Source: Trueperaceae bacterium (GTDB taxonomy: Bacteria > Deinococcota > Deinococci > Deinococcales > Trueperaceae). Taken from it: a DNA stretch of 64,000 nucleotides. The notes below the pieces were generated by a model. The model was not told where the DNA came from. It saw only the letters and a program-made list of their open reading frames with translations, and did not search any database. Shown here one piece after another: positions 26,378 to 34,227 of this stretch. Within the stretch, counting starts at the first letter, position 1; the number at the start of each line of letters is the position of its first letter. The stretch is taken from assembly GCA_011389865.1 (NCBI GenBank), contig JAABTL010000005.1, positions 62,001 through 126,000 on the forward strand, read 5' to 3'. The translations under genes were made by a program, and so were the position numbers.

Positions 26378-27259
26378 ATGGGCATCATCCGGGTGGGCGT
26401 CTCCGGGTGGGACCACGATGCTTGGAGCGGCGACTTCTACCCGGAGGATCTGCCACGAGACCAGCGTCTCTCCTTCCTGGCCGAGCGTTTCGACACGGTG
26501 GAGGTCAACGGCTCCTTCTACAGCCTGCTGACGCCGAAGAGCTACCGGGCGTGGTACGCGGCCACCCCGGCGGGCTTCGTCGTGTCGGTGAAGGGAAGCC
26601 GCTTCATCACGCACAACAAACGGCTCAACGAGGTCGAGGGGGCATTGGCCAACTTCCTGGCTTCGGGGCCCCTCGCGCTGGACGACAAGCTGGGCCCCAT
26701 CCTCTGGCAACTCCCTTCGCGGCAGCCCTTCGATGCCGACCGCCTGCGGGAGTTCGCCGCGCTCCTCCCCGCGGACACGGCGTCGGCGGCGGCGTTGGCC
26801 CGGCGGCATGACGACCGCGTCTCCGAAGCGCACCTGGAGACGGACGGCAACCACCGGCTGCGCCACGTCCTCGAGGCCAGGCATCCGAGCTTCTTCTGCG
26901 AGGAGGCGGTCCGGATCCTGCGCGATGCTGGGGTGGCGCTCGCCGTGAGCCACGCGGGGGACTGGCCCCTGCGCGAGGAGGTCACCAGCGGTTGGATGTA
27001 CCTCCGCCTCCACGGGGCCCCGAAGACCTACGAGAGCGGCTACGGCAAGGACGAGCTGGCAGCGTGGTGCCGTCGGGTCGACGCCTGGCACCGGGGCGAG
27101 GAGCCGCCGGAGCCGGAGCGGATCACCGGCCGCCGGCCCCCTCGCCGGCAGGAGCGGGACGTCTACGTCTACTTCGACAACGATGCCGGGGGCCATGCCC
27201 CTGGGAACGCCGCCTCGCTCAGGCGGATGCTGGAACGGGGCTGCGAGACCGGCGGCTGA
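26378..27259 (+). CDS. DUF72 (YecE-like) family protein
   Basis: A 293-residue TIM-barrel-like protein of the DUF72 family. Typical blocks are IRVGVSGWDHDAWSGDFYPEDL at the start, FDTVEVNGSFYSLLTPKSYRAWYAATPAGFVVSVKGSRFITH, LGPILWQLPSR, ARHPSFFCEEAVRILRDAGVALAVSH and WMYLRLHG. Members often sit next to DNA-repair genes, but their reaction is not established. It follows the MBL gene after a 69-base gap with its own GGAGG site and is probably the last gene of the cassette. Codon choice in 23.0-27.3 kb (more GGG, ATC and CGG, fewer GGC and CGC) looks somewhat different from the neighbouring genes. Confidence 0.85.
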   Translation: MGIIRVGVSGWDHDAWSGDFYPEDLPRDQRLSFLAERFDTVEVNGSFYSLLTPKSYRAWYAATPAGFVVSVKGSRFITHNKRLNEVEGALANFLASGPLALDDKLGPILWQLPSRQPFDADRLREFAALLPADTASAAALARRHDDRVSEAHLETDGNHRLRHVLEARHPSFFCEEAVRILRDAGVALAVSHAGDWPLREEVTSGWMYLRLHGAPKTYESGYGKDELAAWCRRVDAWHRGEEPPEPERITGRRPPRRQERDVYVYFDNDAGGHAPGNAASLRRMLERGCETGG

Positions 27260-27283
27260 CGGACGGGTCGCGCCCGCCGGGGC

Positions 27284-27901
27284 TCACGTGCCGGCGGCCG
27301 CCTGGGTGAACAGCGGCGTGCTGCGCGCCCCGCGCAGCACCACGTGGCAGGCGCGGCAGCGCGGCTCGTACGCCTCGGCGGCCCCGACGAGGATGACGGG
27401 GTCGTCCTCGTGCGCCGGGTGGCCCCCGATGAGGCGCTGGGTGCGCGTGGCGGCCTTGCCGCAGCGACAGATGGCGGTCAGCTTCTCGACGATCTCGGCC
27501 TCCGCCAACAGCGCGGGCATGGGACCGAAGGGCACGCCGCGGAAATCGAGATCGAGGCCGGCCACGATCACGCGTCTGCCGCGGTCGGCGAGCTCGACCA
27601 CCAGTTCGACCAGGCCGTCGCCGAAGAACTGCGCCTCGTCGATCGCCACCACCCGGGTGACGGGGTCGATGCGGACCCGCAGGTCCTCGGGGTCGGCGAC
27701 CGCCTCGGCGCGGAGGGTACGCCCAGCGTGCGACGCCACCGCGACCGCGTCGTAGCGATCGTCGATCAACGGCTTGAACACCTGTACCGGTTGCCGCGCG
27801 ATCATCGCGCGGGTGACGCGCCGGATGAGTTCCTCCGACTTGCCGCTGAACATCGGTCCCGCGACGACCTCGATCCAACCTCCACCGAACTCGAATGGCA
27901 T
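27284..27901 (-). CDS. tdk: Thymidine kinase
   Basis: A 205-residue type II thymidine kinase that salvages thymidine to dTMP with ATP. Walker A is [14 protein letters not shown], the catalytic/Mg region is [10 protein letters not shown], and the lasso region includes [22 protein letters not shown]. Four Cys in CRCGKAA and PRCRACH bind the structural zinc. A -10 box (TAGCAT on the minus strand, 27913-27908) ends six bases before the ATG, so the mRNA is likely leaderless. The gene lies 90 bases after the SLC13 gene on the same strand. Confidence 0.93.
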   Translation of the reverse strand: MPFEFGGGWIEVVAGPMFSGKSEELIRRVTRAMIARQPVQVFKPLIDDRYDAVAVASHAGRTLRAEAVADPEDLRVRIDPVTRVVAIDEAQFFGDGLVELVVELADRGRRVIVAGLDLDFRGVPFGPMPALLAEAEIVEKLTAICRCGKAATRTQRLIGGHPAHEDDPVILVGAAEAYEPRCRACHVVLRGARSTPLFTQAAAGT

Positions 27902-27907
27902 GGCGAC

Positions 27908-27913
27908 ATGCTA
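27908..27913 (-). promoter_or_regulatory. -10 box for leaderless tdk mRNA
   Basis: TAGCAT on the minus strand with a 6-nt gap to the tdk ATG. The same TAGCAT arrangement precedes the GNAT gene at 61615. A -35 box is not clear. Confidence 0.45.
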
Positions 27914-27990
27914 CCCAGGTCGGACCGCCCCATGCGCGAACCCGCGCCGCGAGGCGGCGACGGCCGCCCTCCCCCCGCGCGGACGCGCGT

Positions 27991-29943
27991 TCACAACGGC
28001 CACACCCACAGCAGCATCGGCACCCCCACGGCCACCACGAGCAGCTCCAGCGGGAGCCCGAGGCGCCAGAAGTCGCCGAAGCGGAACCCGCCCGGCCCGA
28101 GGATCAGCGTGTTGTTCTGGTGACCGATCGGCGTCAGGAAGGCGCACGAACCCCCGACCGCCACCGCCATCAGGAACGTGTCGGGGTTGGCGCCGAGCTG
28201 GGCGGCCGCGCCGATGGCGATCGGGCACATCACCGCGGCGGTCGCAGCGTTGTTCATGAAGTCCGACAGCGTCATGGTGACGACGAGCAGCAACGCCACG
28301 GTCAGCACCGGGCGACCCTGCGCGACGCCCTCGAGCAGGAGACCGGCGAGCAGGTCGGCGGTGCCGGTGGTCGCCATGGCGCCGGCCACCGGCAGCAGGG
28401 CGGCCAGCAGCACGACCACCGGCCAGTCGATCGCCCGGTAGACGTCGCGCGGTGGCACCACCCGCAGCAGCATGAACGCCACCACGCCGGCGGCGAAGGC
28501 GATCGCGGCCGGGACCAGTCCCAGGGCCGCCACGCCGACGGCGAGCAGCATGCCGACGCCGGCCAGCCACGCGCGCCGCGCGTCGGGGACGAGGATCTCC
28601 CGCTCGGCCAGGGGCGCCGCACCGAACTCGAGGGCGAACCCCGCGAGCGCCTGACGCGTCCCCTGCAGCAGCAGGACGTCGCCGGCGCGCAACCGCGCCG
28701 CGCGCAGCCGGCGGATCGAGCGCTGGCCCTGGCGCGAGATCGCCAGCAGGTTGATGCCGTGGCGGGTGCGGAGCTGCAGGTCGGTGGCGGAGCGCCCGAT
28801 CGACAGCGCCTGCGGCATGACCACGAACTCCTGGAGGGCGACGTCACGGTCGTCGCCCTCGTCGTCGCCTTCGCCGCCCTCGTCGTCGCCTTCCTCACCC
28901 TCGTCGTCGCCTTCGCCGCCCCCACGTTCGTCCTCTCCCGCCCGCTCGGCCGCGACCTCGCCCTCGTCCTCGCCGCCCTCCTCGCCGCCCTCCTCGCCGC
29001 GCTTCTCGCCTTCGCCGCCCTCCTCGCCCTGGCCGTCCTCCTCGTCGTCCGCTTCCTCCGCCTCCTCGAGCCGCAGCCCGAGGGTCGACAGGACCGAGCC
29101 CAGCGCCTCCGGCTCGGCCTCGAGCACCAGGACGTCGCCCTCGCGTACCACCCTGCCCGGGTTCGGGGGGGTGAGACGCGTGTCGTCCCTGACGAGGCCC
29201 ACCACCTGGGCATCGTCCTCGTCGATCTCGTCGTCGACCTCCCCCAGGCGCATGCCCACCACGCGGCTGTCGGCGCCGACCCGCACCTCGGTGAGATAGC
29301 GCCCGGTGTCGAACGCCTCATCGATGGCGCCGCGCCGCACCGGCACCAGCCGCCAGCCGACGACCCCGATGAACGCGAGGCCCGCGAGGGCCACGGCCGC
29401 GCCCACGGGCGTGAAGTCGAACATGCCGAAACCGCTGACGCCGGTCTCCGCGCGGAAGCCTGCGACGATCAGGTTCGGCGGCGTGCCGATCAGCGTGGTC
29501 ATGCCACCGAGGATGGTGCCGAAGGAGAGCGGCATGAGCACCCGGCCCGGCGGCAATCCGTGCTTGCGGGCGAGGTGGACGGCCACCGGCATGAGCAGCG
29601 CCAACGCCCCGACGTTGTTCATGAAGGCGGACATCACGGCGCCCAGGCCGGTGAGCGTGGCGGCGCCGAGCAGCGGGCCGGTCGTGCTCGGCATCAGCCG
29701 CCGCGTGAGCGCGTCCACGGCGCCACTCGCGCGCAGGCCATGGCTCATCACCAGTACGCAGGCGACGGTCACGACGGCGGGGTGGCCGAACCCCGCGAAC
29801 GCGTCCGCAGCGGGGACCAAGCCGGCCGCCACGCAGGCGAGCAGCGCGAGCAGGGCCACCACGTCGTGGCGCCAGCGCCCCCACAGGAACAGGGCGACGG
29901 TGGCGGCCAGGACGGCGAGCAGGACCACCTGGTCCTGCGTCAC
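27991..29943 (-). CDS. SLC13/DASS-type permease with RCK_C (TrkA-C) domains and an acidic insert
   Basis: A 650-residue transporter with hydrophobic halves (about 1-210 and 435-650) around a cytoplasmic region. The halves contain the paired SNNA/TP-type motifs of the family: FMNNVGALALLMPVAV, GTPPNLIVAG, DFMNNAATAAVMCPIAI and FLTPIGHQNNTLILGPGGF. The middle carries two RCK_C-like segments (LTEVRVGADSRVVGMRLGEV..GDVLVLEAEPEAL and LQEFVVMPQALSIG..AGDVLLLQGTRQAL). Between these lies a ~75-residue run of Glu, Gly and Asp (residues ~292-365). Substrate may be di- or tricarboxylate, sulfate or another anion. GTG start at 29943 has only a weak TGGA site. Confidence 0.85.
   Translation of the reverse strand: MTQDQVVLLAVLAATVALFLWGRWRHDVVALLALLACVAAGLVPAADAFAGFGHPAVVTVACVLVMSHGLRASGAVDALTRRLMPSTTGPLLGAATLTGLGAVMSAFMNNVGALALLMPVAVHLARKHGLPPGRVLMPLSFGTILGGMTTLIGTPPNLIVAGFRAETGVSGFGMFDFTPVGAAVALAGLAFIGVVGWRLVPVRRGAIDEAFDTGRYLTEVRVGADSRVVGMRLGEVDDEIDEDDAQVVGLVRDDTRLTPPNPGRVVREGDVLVLEAEPEALGSVLSTLGLRLEEAEEADDEEDGQGEEGGEGEKRGEEGGEEGGEDEGEVAAERAGEDERGGGEGDDEGEEGDDEGGEGDDEGDDRDVALQEFVVMPQALSIGRSATDLQLRTRHGINLLAISRQGQRSIRRLRAARLRAGDVLLLQGTRQALAGFALEFGAAPLAEREILVPDARRAWLAGVGMLLAVGVAALGLVPAAIAFAAGVVAFMLLRVVPPRDVYRAIDWPVVVLLAALLPVAGAMATTGTADLLAGLLLEGVAQGRPVLTVALLLVVTMTLSDFMNNAATAAVMCPIAIGAAAQLGANPDTFLMAVAVGGSCAFLTPIGHQNNTLILGPGGFRFGDFWRLGLPLELLVVAVGVPMLLWVWPL
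28850..29070 (-). repeat. Low-complexity GTC/GCC-rich tract encoding the acidic insert
   Basis: A run of repeated GTCGTCGCCTTCGCC-like words on the plus strand. In the coding (minus) strand it gives an Asp/Glu/Gly-rich segment between the two RCK_C segments. Read on the plus strand it would give an Ala/Leu/Val hydrophobic chain, which explains a long open but unsupported plus-strand frame here. It looks like replication-slippage expansion. Confidence 0.75.
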
Positions 29944-30120
29944 GGTTCCAGGGCCGGCGGTGCGGACCGCCGCTCCAGAGGGCTGCCGTTCATCACCCCA
30001 TCATGGCAGCACGGGCGCCGCCGCGGCCCGGATCCGGCGCCCTGCCCCACGACGACGCGGCGCGTGGCAACCACGGCCGGGGTGCGCGCGCCCGCGACCC
30101 GGTCGCCACGGGGCCGCTGA

Positions 30121-30126
30121 TAGGCT
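30121..30126 (+). promoter_or_regulatory. -10 box for leaderless hslV mRNA
   Basis: TAGGCT ends six bases before the GTG start of hslV. It lies in the 190-bp divergent spacer between the SLC13 gene and hslV, and no good -35 box is visible. Confidence 0.45.
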
Positions 30127-30132
30127 GACGGC

Positions 30133-30753
30133 GTGAGCCACCGAATGCACGGCACCACCATCGTCGCCGTCCACCGCGACGGCGTGACCGCCCTGGCGGG
30201 CGACGGCCAGGTCACCCTGGGCGATACCATCGTCAAGCGCGGCGCCGTCAAGGTCCGCACGCTGGCGGACGGCGTCGCCATCGCCGGCTTCGCCGGCGCC
30301 GTCTCCGACGCCTTCACCCTGATCGAGAAGTTCGAGGGGTACCTGGAGACCCACAAGGGCCACCTGCTGCGCGCCGCCATCGAGACCGTCAAGGAGTGGC
30401 GCACCGACCGCATGCTGCGCCACCTGGAGGCGATGCTGATCGTCGCCGACGAGGAGCAGATCCTGACCCTGTCGGGCTCCGGCGACGTCGTGCGCCCCGA
30501 CGACCCGGTCGCCGCGGTCGGCTCGGGCGGCCCCTACGCCCAGGCGGCCGCGCTGGCGCTGCTGCGGCACAGCGAACTCGACGCCCCCACGATCGCCCGC
30601 ACGGCGCTGCTGATCGCCGCCGAGATCGACCTCTACACCAGCGGCACGGCCACCGTCCTGACGCTGGGCGGCCCCGATGACACGGCCGACGGCGACGAGA
30701 CCGACGGCGCGGCGAACGACGCCTCGAGCGACGGCGCGGAGGCGAACCCATGA
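30133..30753 (+). CDS. hslV: ATP-dependent protease HslVU, peptidase subunit
   Basis: A 206-residue threonine peptidase of the ClpQ/HslV family. The mature active site is the first Thr of TTIVAV (Thr8 of the translated frame), so a seven-residue propeptide would be removed. The following blocks LAGDGQVTLGDTIVKRGAVKVRTL, AGFAGAVSDAFTLIEKFE, WRTDRMLRHLEAMLIVAD and GSGDV..VAAVGSGGPYAQAAALAL are classical. The last ~25 residues are an acidic, low-complexity tail absent from most HslV. GTG at 30133 fits the -10 box, but an ATG at 30145 is an alternative. The stop overlaps hslU (ATGA). Confidence 0.93.
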   Translation: MSHRMHGTTIVAVHRDGVTALAGDGQVTLGDTIVKRGAVKVRTLADGVAIAGFAGAVSDAFTLIEKFEGYLETHKGHLLRAAIETVKEWRTDRMLRHLEAMLIVADEEQILTLSGSGDVVRPDDPVAAVGSGGPYAQAAALALLRHSELDAPTIARTALLIAAEIDLYTSGTATVLTLGGPDDTADGDETDGAANDASSDGAEANP

Positions 30754-32057
30754 GCGACGCCCAGGGCCTGGCCGCGTTCGACATGACCCCGCTCGAGGTG
30801 GTCGAGGCTCTCGATCGCCACATCATCGGCCAGCACAAGGCCAAGCGCGCCGTCGCCGTCGCGCTGCGCAACCACCTGCGCCGGCGGCGACTGCCCGAGG
30901 CGCTGCAGGCCGAGGTCAGCCCCAAGAACATCCTGATGATCGGCGCCACCGGCGTCGGCAAGACCGAGATCGCGCGCCGCCTCGCGAAGCTGGCGCGCGC
31001 GCCCTTCCTCAAGGTGGAGGCCACGAAGTTCACCGAGGTCGGCTACGTCGGTCGCGACGTCGACTCGATCGTGCGCGACCTCGTGGCCGCGGCCGTCACG
31101 ATGGTCGAGGAGGAGCGCAAGGCCGGCGTCGCGGAGCAGGCCAAGCGCGCGGCCGAGGTGCGGCTGCTCGAGGCGCTGCTGCCCGGCGGCAGCGACGAGG
31201 GCCGCGCGTCGATGCGGACGCTGCTCGAGGGTGGCAAGCTCGAGGAACGGATGGTCGAGATCGAGGTCGAGGAGGCGACGGCCTCGCCGATGATGGGCCT
31301 GCCCGGCATGGAGCAGATGGGCCAGCAGCTGCAGGACGCGTTCTCGCAGTTCATGCCCAAGCGGCGCGCACGACGCAAGCTGAGCGTGCGCGAGGCGCGC
31401 CGCGTCCTCGCTGCCGAGGAGGCCGACCGGCTGATCGACCACGACGAGGTGCAGCGCGAGGCGGTGTGGCGCGCAGAGAACGCGGGCATCGTCTTCCTCG
31501 ACGAGCTCGACAAGATCGCCGGCGGCGGCCACGCGCAGGGACCCGACGTGTCGGGTGAGGGCGTGCAGCGCGACCTGCTGCCGATCGTCGAGGGCACGAC
31601 CGTCCAGACCCGCTGGGGGCCGGTGTCGACCGACCACGTCCTGTTCATCGCCGCCGGCGCCTTCTCGGTCGCCAAGCCATCCGACCTGATCCCCGAACTG
31701 CAGGGCCGCTTCCCCGTGCGCGTCGAGCTCGAGGACCTGACGGCGGTCGACCTGCAGCGCATCCTGACCCAGCCCGAACACGCGCTGACGAAGCAGTACC
31801 AGGCGCTCCTGGCGGTCGACGGGACGCGGATCGAGTTCACCGAGGGGGGCGTCGAGGCGCTCGCGCGCGCCGCCGAGCGCGTCAATCGCGAGATCGAGGA
31901 CATCGGTGCCCGCCGGCTACACACGGTCCTCGAGACGGTGCTCGAAGACGTCGCGTTCGGGACGGGCCTCGGTGCGGTGCGCATCGACGAGGTCTACGTG
32001 GAGCGCAAGCTCGGCGACCTGGTGGAGGACGAGGACCTCAGCCGCTACGTGCTCTAG
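30750..32057 (+). CDS. hslU: ATP-dependent protease HslVU, ATPase/unfoldase subunit
   Basis: A 435-residue AAA+ ring ATPase that unfolds substrates for HslV. It begins with the conserved LEVVEALDRHIIGQHKAKRAVAVALRNHLRR. Walker A is GATGVGKTEIARRLA, the pore loop is in KFTEVGYVGRDVDSIVRDL, Walker B is GIVFLDELDKIA, and the I-domain lies between them. The C-terminus ends DLSRYVL, the usual tail that inserts into HslV. The last codons and the TAG stop are part of the first hairpin of a downstream tandem array. Confidence 0.95.
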   Translation: MSDAQGLAAFDMTPLEVVEALDRHIIGQHKAKRAVAVALRNHLRRRRLPEALQAEVSPKNILMIGATGVGKTEIARRLAKLARAPFLKVEATKFTEVGYVGRDVDSIVRDLVAAAVTMVEEERKAGVAEQAKRAAEVRLLEALLPGGSDEGRASMRTLLEGGKLEERMVEIEVEEATASPMMGLPGMEQMGQQLQDAFSQFMPKRRARRKLSVREARRVLAAEEADRLIDHDEVQREAVWRAENAGIVFLDELDKIAGGGHAQGPDVSGEGVQRDLLPIVEGTTVQTRWGPVSTDHVLFIAAGAFSVAKPSDLIPELQGRFPVRVELEDLTAVDLQRILTQPEHALTKQYQALLAVDGTRIEFTEGGVEALARAAERVNREIEDIGARRLHTVLETVLEDVAFGTGLGAVRIDEVYVERKLGDLVEDEDLSRYVL

Positions 32058-32150
32058 GGAGCGCGTGCTCTAGGGAGCACGCGTGCTCTACGGAGCACGT
32101 GCTCTACGGAGCACGCATGCTCTGGGCAGCATGCGCGATCCGAGGATCGC
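32049..32150 (+). repeat. Array of six head-to-tail hairpins after hslU
   Basis: GTGCTC-NNNN-GAGCAC-type units at 32049-32064 (one mismatch), 32065-32080, 32083-32098 and 32099-32114, then GCATGCT/AGCATGC (32115-32134) and GCGATC/GATCGC (32135-32150). Most loops are tetranucleotides (TAGG, TACG, CGAG). The hslU stop codon is inside the first loop. The sequence between the array and the next start holds no ORF. This is not a CRISPR, since units are themselves palindromic and there are no spacers. Confidence 0.8.
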
Positions 32151-32198
32151 GTGCCCTGACGTGCGCCCCGCCGACGCCCGGCTGCCACCCCGGCGCGC

Positions 32199-32204
32199 TA
32201 CCCT
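32199..32204 (+). promoter_or_regulatory. -10 box for leaderless aldehyde dehydrogenase mRNA
   Basis: TACCCT ends six bases before the ATG at 32211, the same box and spacing as at thiP. No clear -35. Confidence 0.45.
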
Positions 32205-32210
32205 GGCCGC

Positions 32211-33686
32211 ATGGCCACGCCCGAGCTCCTCAACCTCGTCGGCGGCGAATGGCGCCGCCCAGAGGGCGCCGATCGCGCCCCCGTCACCAACCCCGCCACC
32301 GCGGAGACGCTCGCGTGGGTGCCCCTGTCACCCGCGGGCGAGGTCGACCTGACGGTGCGCGCCGCCGCCGCGGCCTTCCCCGCCTGGCGCGACACCCCGG
32401 TCGGCGACCGCGTCCAGTCGCTCTTCCGCCTCAAGGCGCTCATGGAGCGCGACATCGTGGAGTTGTCGCGCACGATCACCCTCGAGTGTGGCAAGACCTA
32501 CGCCGAGTCCGAGGGTGAGCTGCGCCGCGGCATCGAGAACGTCGAGGTCGCCAGCGGCATGCCCAGCCTGATGCAGGGCTACAACAACGAGGACGTCGCC
32601 CGCGGCATCGACGAGCACCTCTTCCGCCAACCGCTCGGCGTCGTCGCCGGGATCACCCCGTTCAACTTCCCCGGCATGATCCCGCTGTGGTTCATGCCCT
32701 ACGCGTTGGGGGCCGGCAACTGCTTCGTCCTCAAGCCCTCCGAGCGCGTCCCGATGACGACCCAGCACCTCATGCGGCTGTGCCAGGAGGCCGGCTTCCC
32801 CGACGGCGTCGTCAGCCTGGTCAACGGCGGCAAGGAGACCGTCGACGCGCTGCTCGACCACCCGCAGGTGCGCGCCGTCTCCTTCGTCGGCAGCACGCCG
32901 GTCGCGAAGTACATCTACGCCCGCGCCACCGCCAACGGCAAGCGCGCGCAGTGCCAGGGCGGCGCCAAGAACCCGGCCATCGTCCTCCCCGACGCCGACA
33001 TGGACATGAGCACCCGCATCCTGGCCGACAGCGCCTTCGGCTGCGCCGGCCAGCGCTGCCTGGCGACCTCGGTGGTCATCACCGTCGGCGAGGCACGCGA
33101 GGCGTTCAGCGAGCGGATCGTCGACGACGCCCACACCCGCCGCGTCGGCTTCGGCCTCGACGACGGCGTGCAGATGGGCCCCGTGATCAGCGAAGCGAGC
33201 CGCGAGCGCATCCACGGCCTGGTGGACGCCGGCGTGCGCGAGGGGGGACGCCTGCTGGCCGACGGCCGCGGCGCCACCGTCGACGGCTTCGCCGACGGCT
33301 ACTTCCTGCACCCGACCGTCGTGGCCGACGTCGACCCCCACGGCGATTTCGCGCACACCGAGATCTTCGGGCCGGTGCTGACGCTGCTCCACGCCGACAC
33401 GCTCGACGACGCCATCGCCCTCGCCAACGCCCGCGCCTTCGGCAACCAGGCCTGCCTGTTCACCACCTCGGGCGCCGCCGCCCGCGCCTTCCGCCATCAG
33501 GTGAAGGCCGGCAACGTCGGCATCAACCTCGGCGTCGCGGCGCCGATGGCCTACTTCCCCTTCAGCGGCTGGGGCGACTCCTTCTTCGGCGACCTGCACG
33601 GGCAGGGCCGCCACGCCGTCGAGTTCTTCACCGAGACCAAGGTCGTCATCGAGCGCTGGCCCAGCGCCTGGTCGCGGCGGTTCTGA
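32211..33686 (+). CDS. mmsA: Methylmalonate-semialdehyde dehydrogenase (CoA-acylating)
   Basis: A 491-residue aldehyde dehydrogenase. The catalytic Cys is C283 in GCAGQRCLATSV. In place of the ELGGKN block of ordinary ALDHs it has CQGGAKNPAIVLPDADM, the mark of the CoA-dependent methylmalonate-semialdehyde group, which lacks the usual general base. NAD-binding PLGVVAGITPFNFPGMIPLWFMPYALGAGN and FVGSTPVAKYIY are also typical. It converts methylmalonate or malonate semialdehyde to propionyl- or acetyl-CoA in valine, inositol or beta-alanine breakdown. No partner genes of those pathways are adjacent, so the physiological substrate is open. Confidence 0.9.
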   Translation: MATPELLNLVGGEWRRPEGADRAPVTNPATAETLAWVPLSPAGEVDLTVRAAAAAFPAWRDTPVGDRVQSLFRLKALMERDIVELSRTITLECGKTYAESEGELRRGIENVEVASGMPSLMQGYNNEDVARGIDEHLFRQPLGVVAGITPFNFPGMIPLWFMPYALGAGNCFVLKPSERVPMTTQHLMRLCQEAGFPDGVVSLVNGGKETVDALLDHPQVRAVSFVGSTPVAKYIYARATANGKRAQCQGGAKNPAIVLPDADMDMSTRILADSAFGCAGQRCLATSVVITVGEAREAFSERIVDDAHTRRVGFGLDDGVQMGPVISEASRERIHGLVDAGVREGGRLLADGRGATVDGFADGYFLHPTVVADVDPHGDFAHTEIFGPVLTLLHADTLDDAIALANARAFGNQACLFTTSGAAARAFRHQVKAGNVGINLGVAAPMAYFPFSGWGDSFFGDLHGQGRHAVEFFTETKVVIERWPSAWSRRF

Positions 33687-33688
33687 CG

Positions 33689-34057
33689 CTAGCGGGGGTG
33701 AGGCGGCACGACGGGCCGGGTGACGGGCGCGCGGTGCTCAGGTAGCTCGCGCAGTTCGTCCTGCGTCATGCCGAGGATGACGCGGGTCCCGTCGTCCTCG
33801 TCGCGAACGGCCAGGCGGTGCGCGGCGACGGCCACGGCGCGCGACCCGATGCCCAGGTAGCCGCCCACCTCCATCACCACCGACTCGATCTTGCCATCGT
33901 CGCCGACGACCACGTCGTTGACCGTGCCGATCTCCTGGCCCTCGCGGTCGTGGACGGTCGCTCCGCGCAACGCTTCCTCGGTCACGGAATCGGGAATCTC
34001 GCCTGCCTGGGGCGTGGCACGCACGCCCATCACGTCCGACTCGTTGGCGCCCTTCAT
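33689..34057 (-). CDS. PRC-barrel domain protein
   Basis: A 122-residue small protein with one PRC-barrel. ALRGATVHDREGQEIGTVNDVVVGDDGKIESVVMEVGGYLGIGSRAVAVAAHRLAV is the domain, at about residues 35-95, and a Pro-rich tail follows. Such proteins are common stress-related or storage-type proteins in Deinococcota and proteobacteria, with no assigned reaction. ATG at 34057 is chosen over an ATG at 34081 because GGGAGGGAGAT lies just upstream of it. The gene faces the aldehyde dehydrogenase tail-to-tail with a two-base gap. The 170-base region upstream (34058-34227) is unusually AT-rich in part (CATCTTGTCTTCTCCC) and holds TAACCT on the minus strand as a possible -10 box. Confidence 0.85.
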   Translation of the reverse strand: MKGANESDVMGVRATPQAGEIPDSVTEEALRGATVHDREGQEIGTVNDVVVGDDGKIESVVMEVGGYLGIGSRAVAVAAHRLAVRDEDDGTRVILGMTQDELRELPEHRAPVTRPVVPPHPR

Positions 34058-34227
34058 GCGATCTCCCTCCCGACGCGACACGGACCGGCGCGGGTCGCAC
34101 CCACGCCGTACCTCGACGCGTCACGCTTCAGGTTAACAGCCGCCCATGCTCCATCTTGTCTTCTCCCAGACGCATTCTTACCCGTTCCATCCGAGCATGT
34201 GACCATGCGGGCACGAAGGTATCCCGG

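Noticed and set aside
22866-27283. A Ku gene to complete the LigD system
   Set aside because: No Ku-like ORF on either strand of the cassette or its flanks. It would have to be elsewhere in the genome.
28850-29070. Hydrophobic (Ala/Leu/Val) plus-strand frame resembling membrane helices
   Set aside because: Exact antisense of the Glu/Asp/Gly codons of the SLC13 insert; repeat-derived, no start signal.
32049-32150. Possible CRISPR array after hslU
   Set aside because: Units are adjacent palindromes with no unique spacers and no cas genes nearby.
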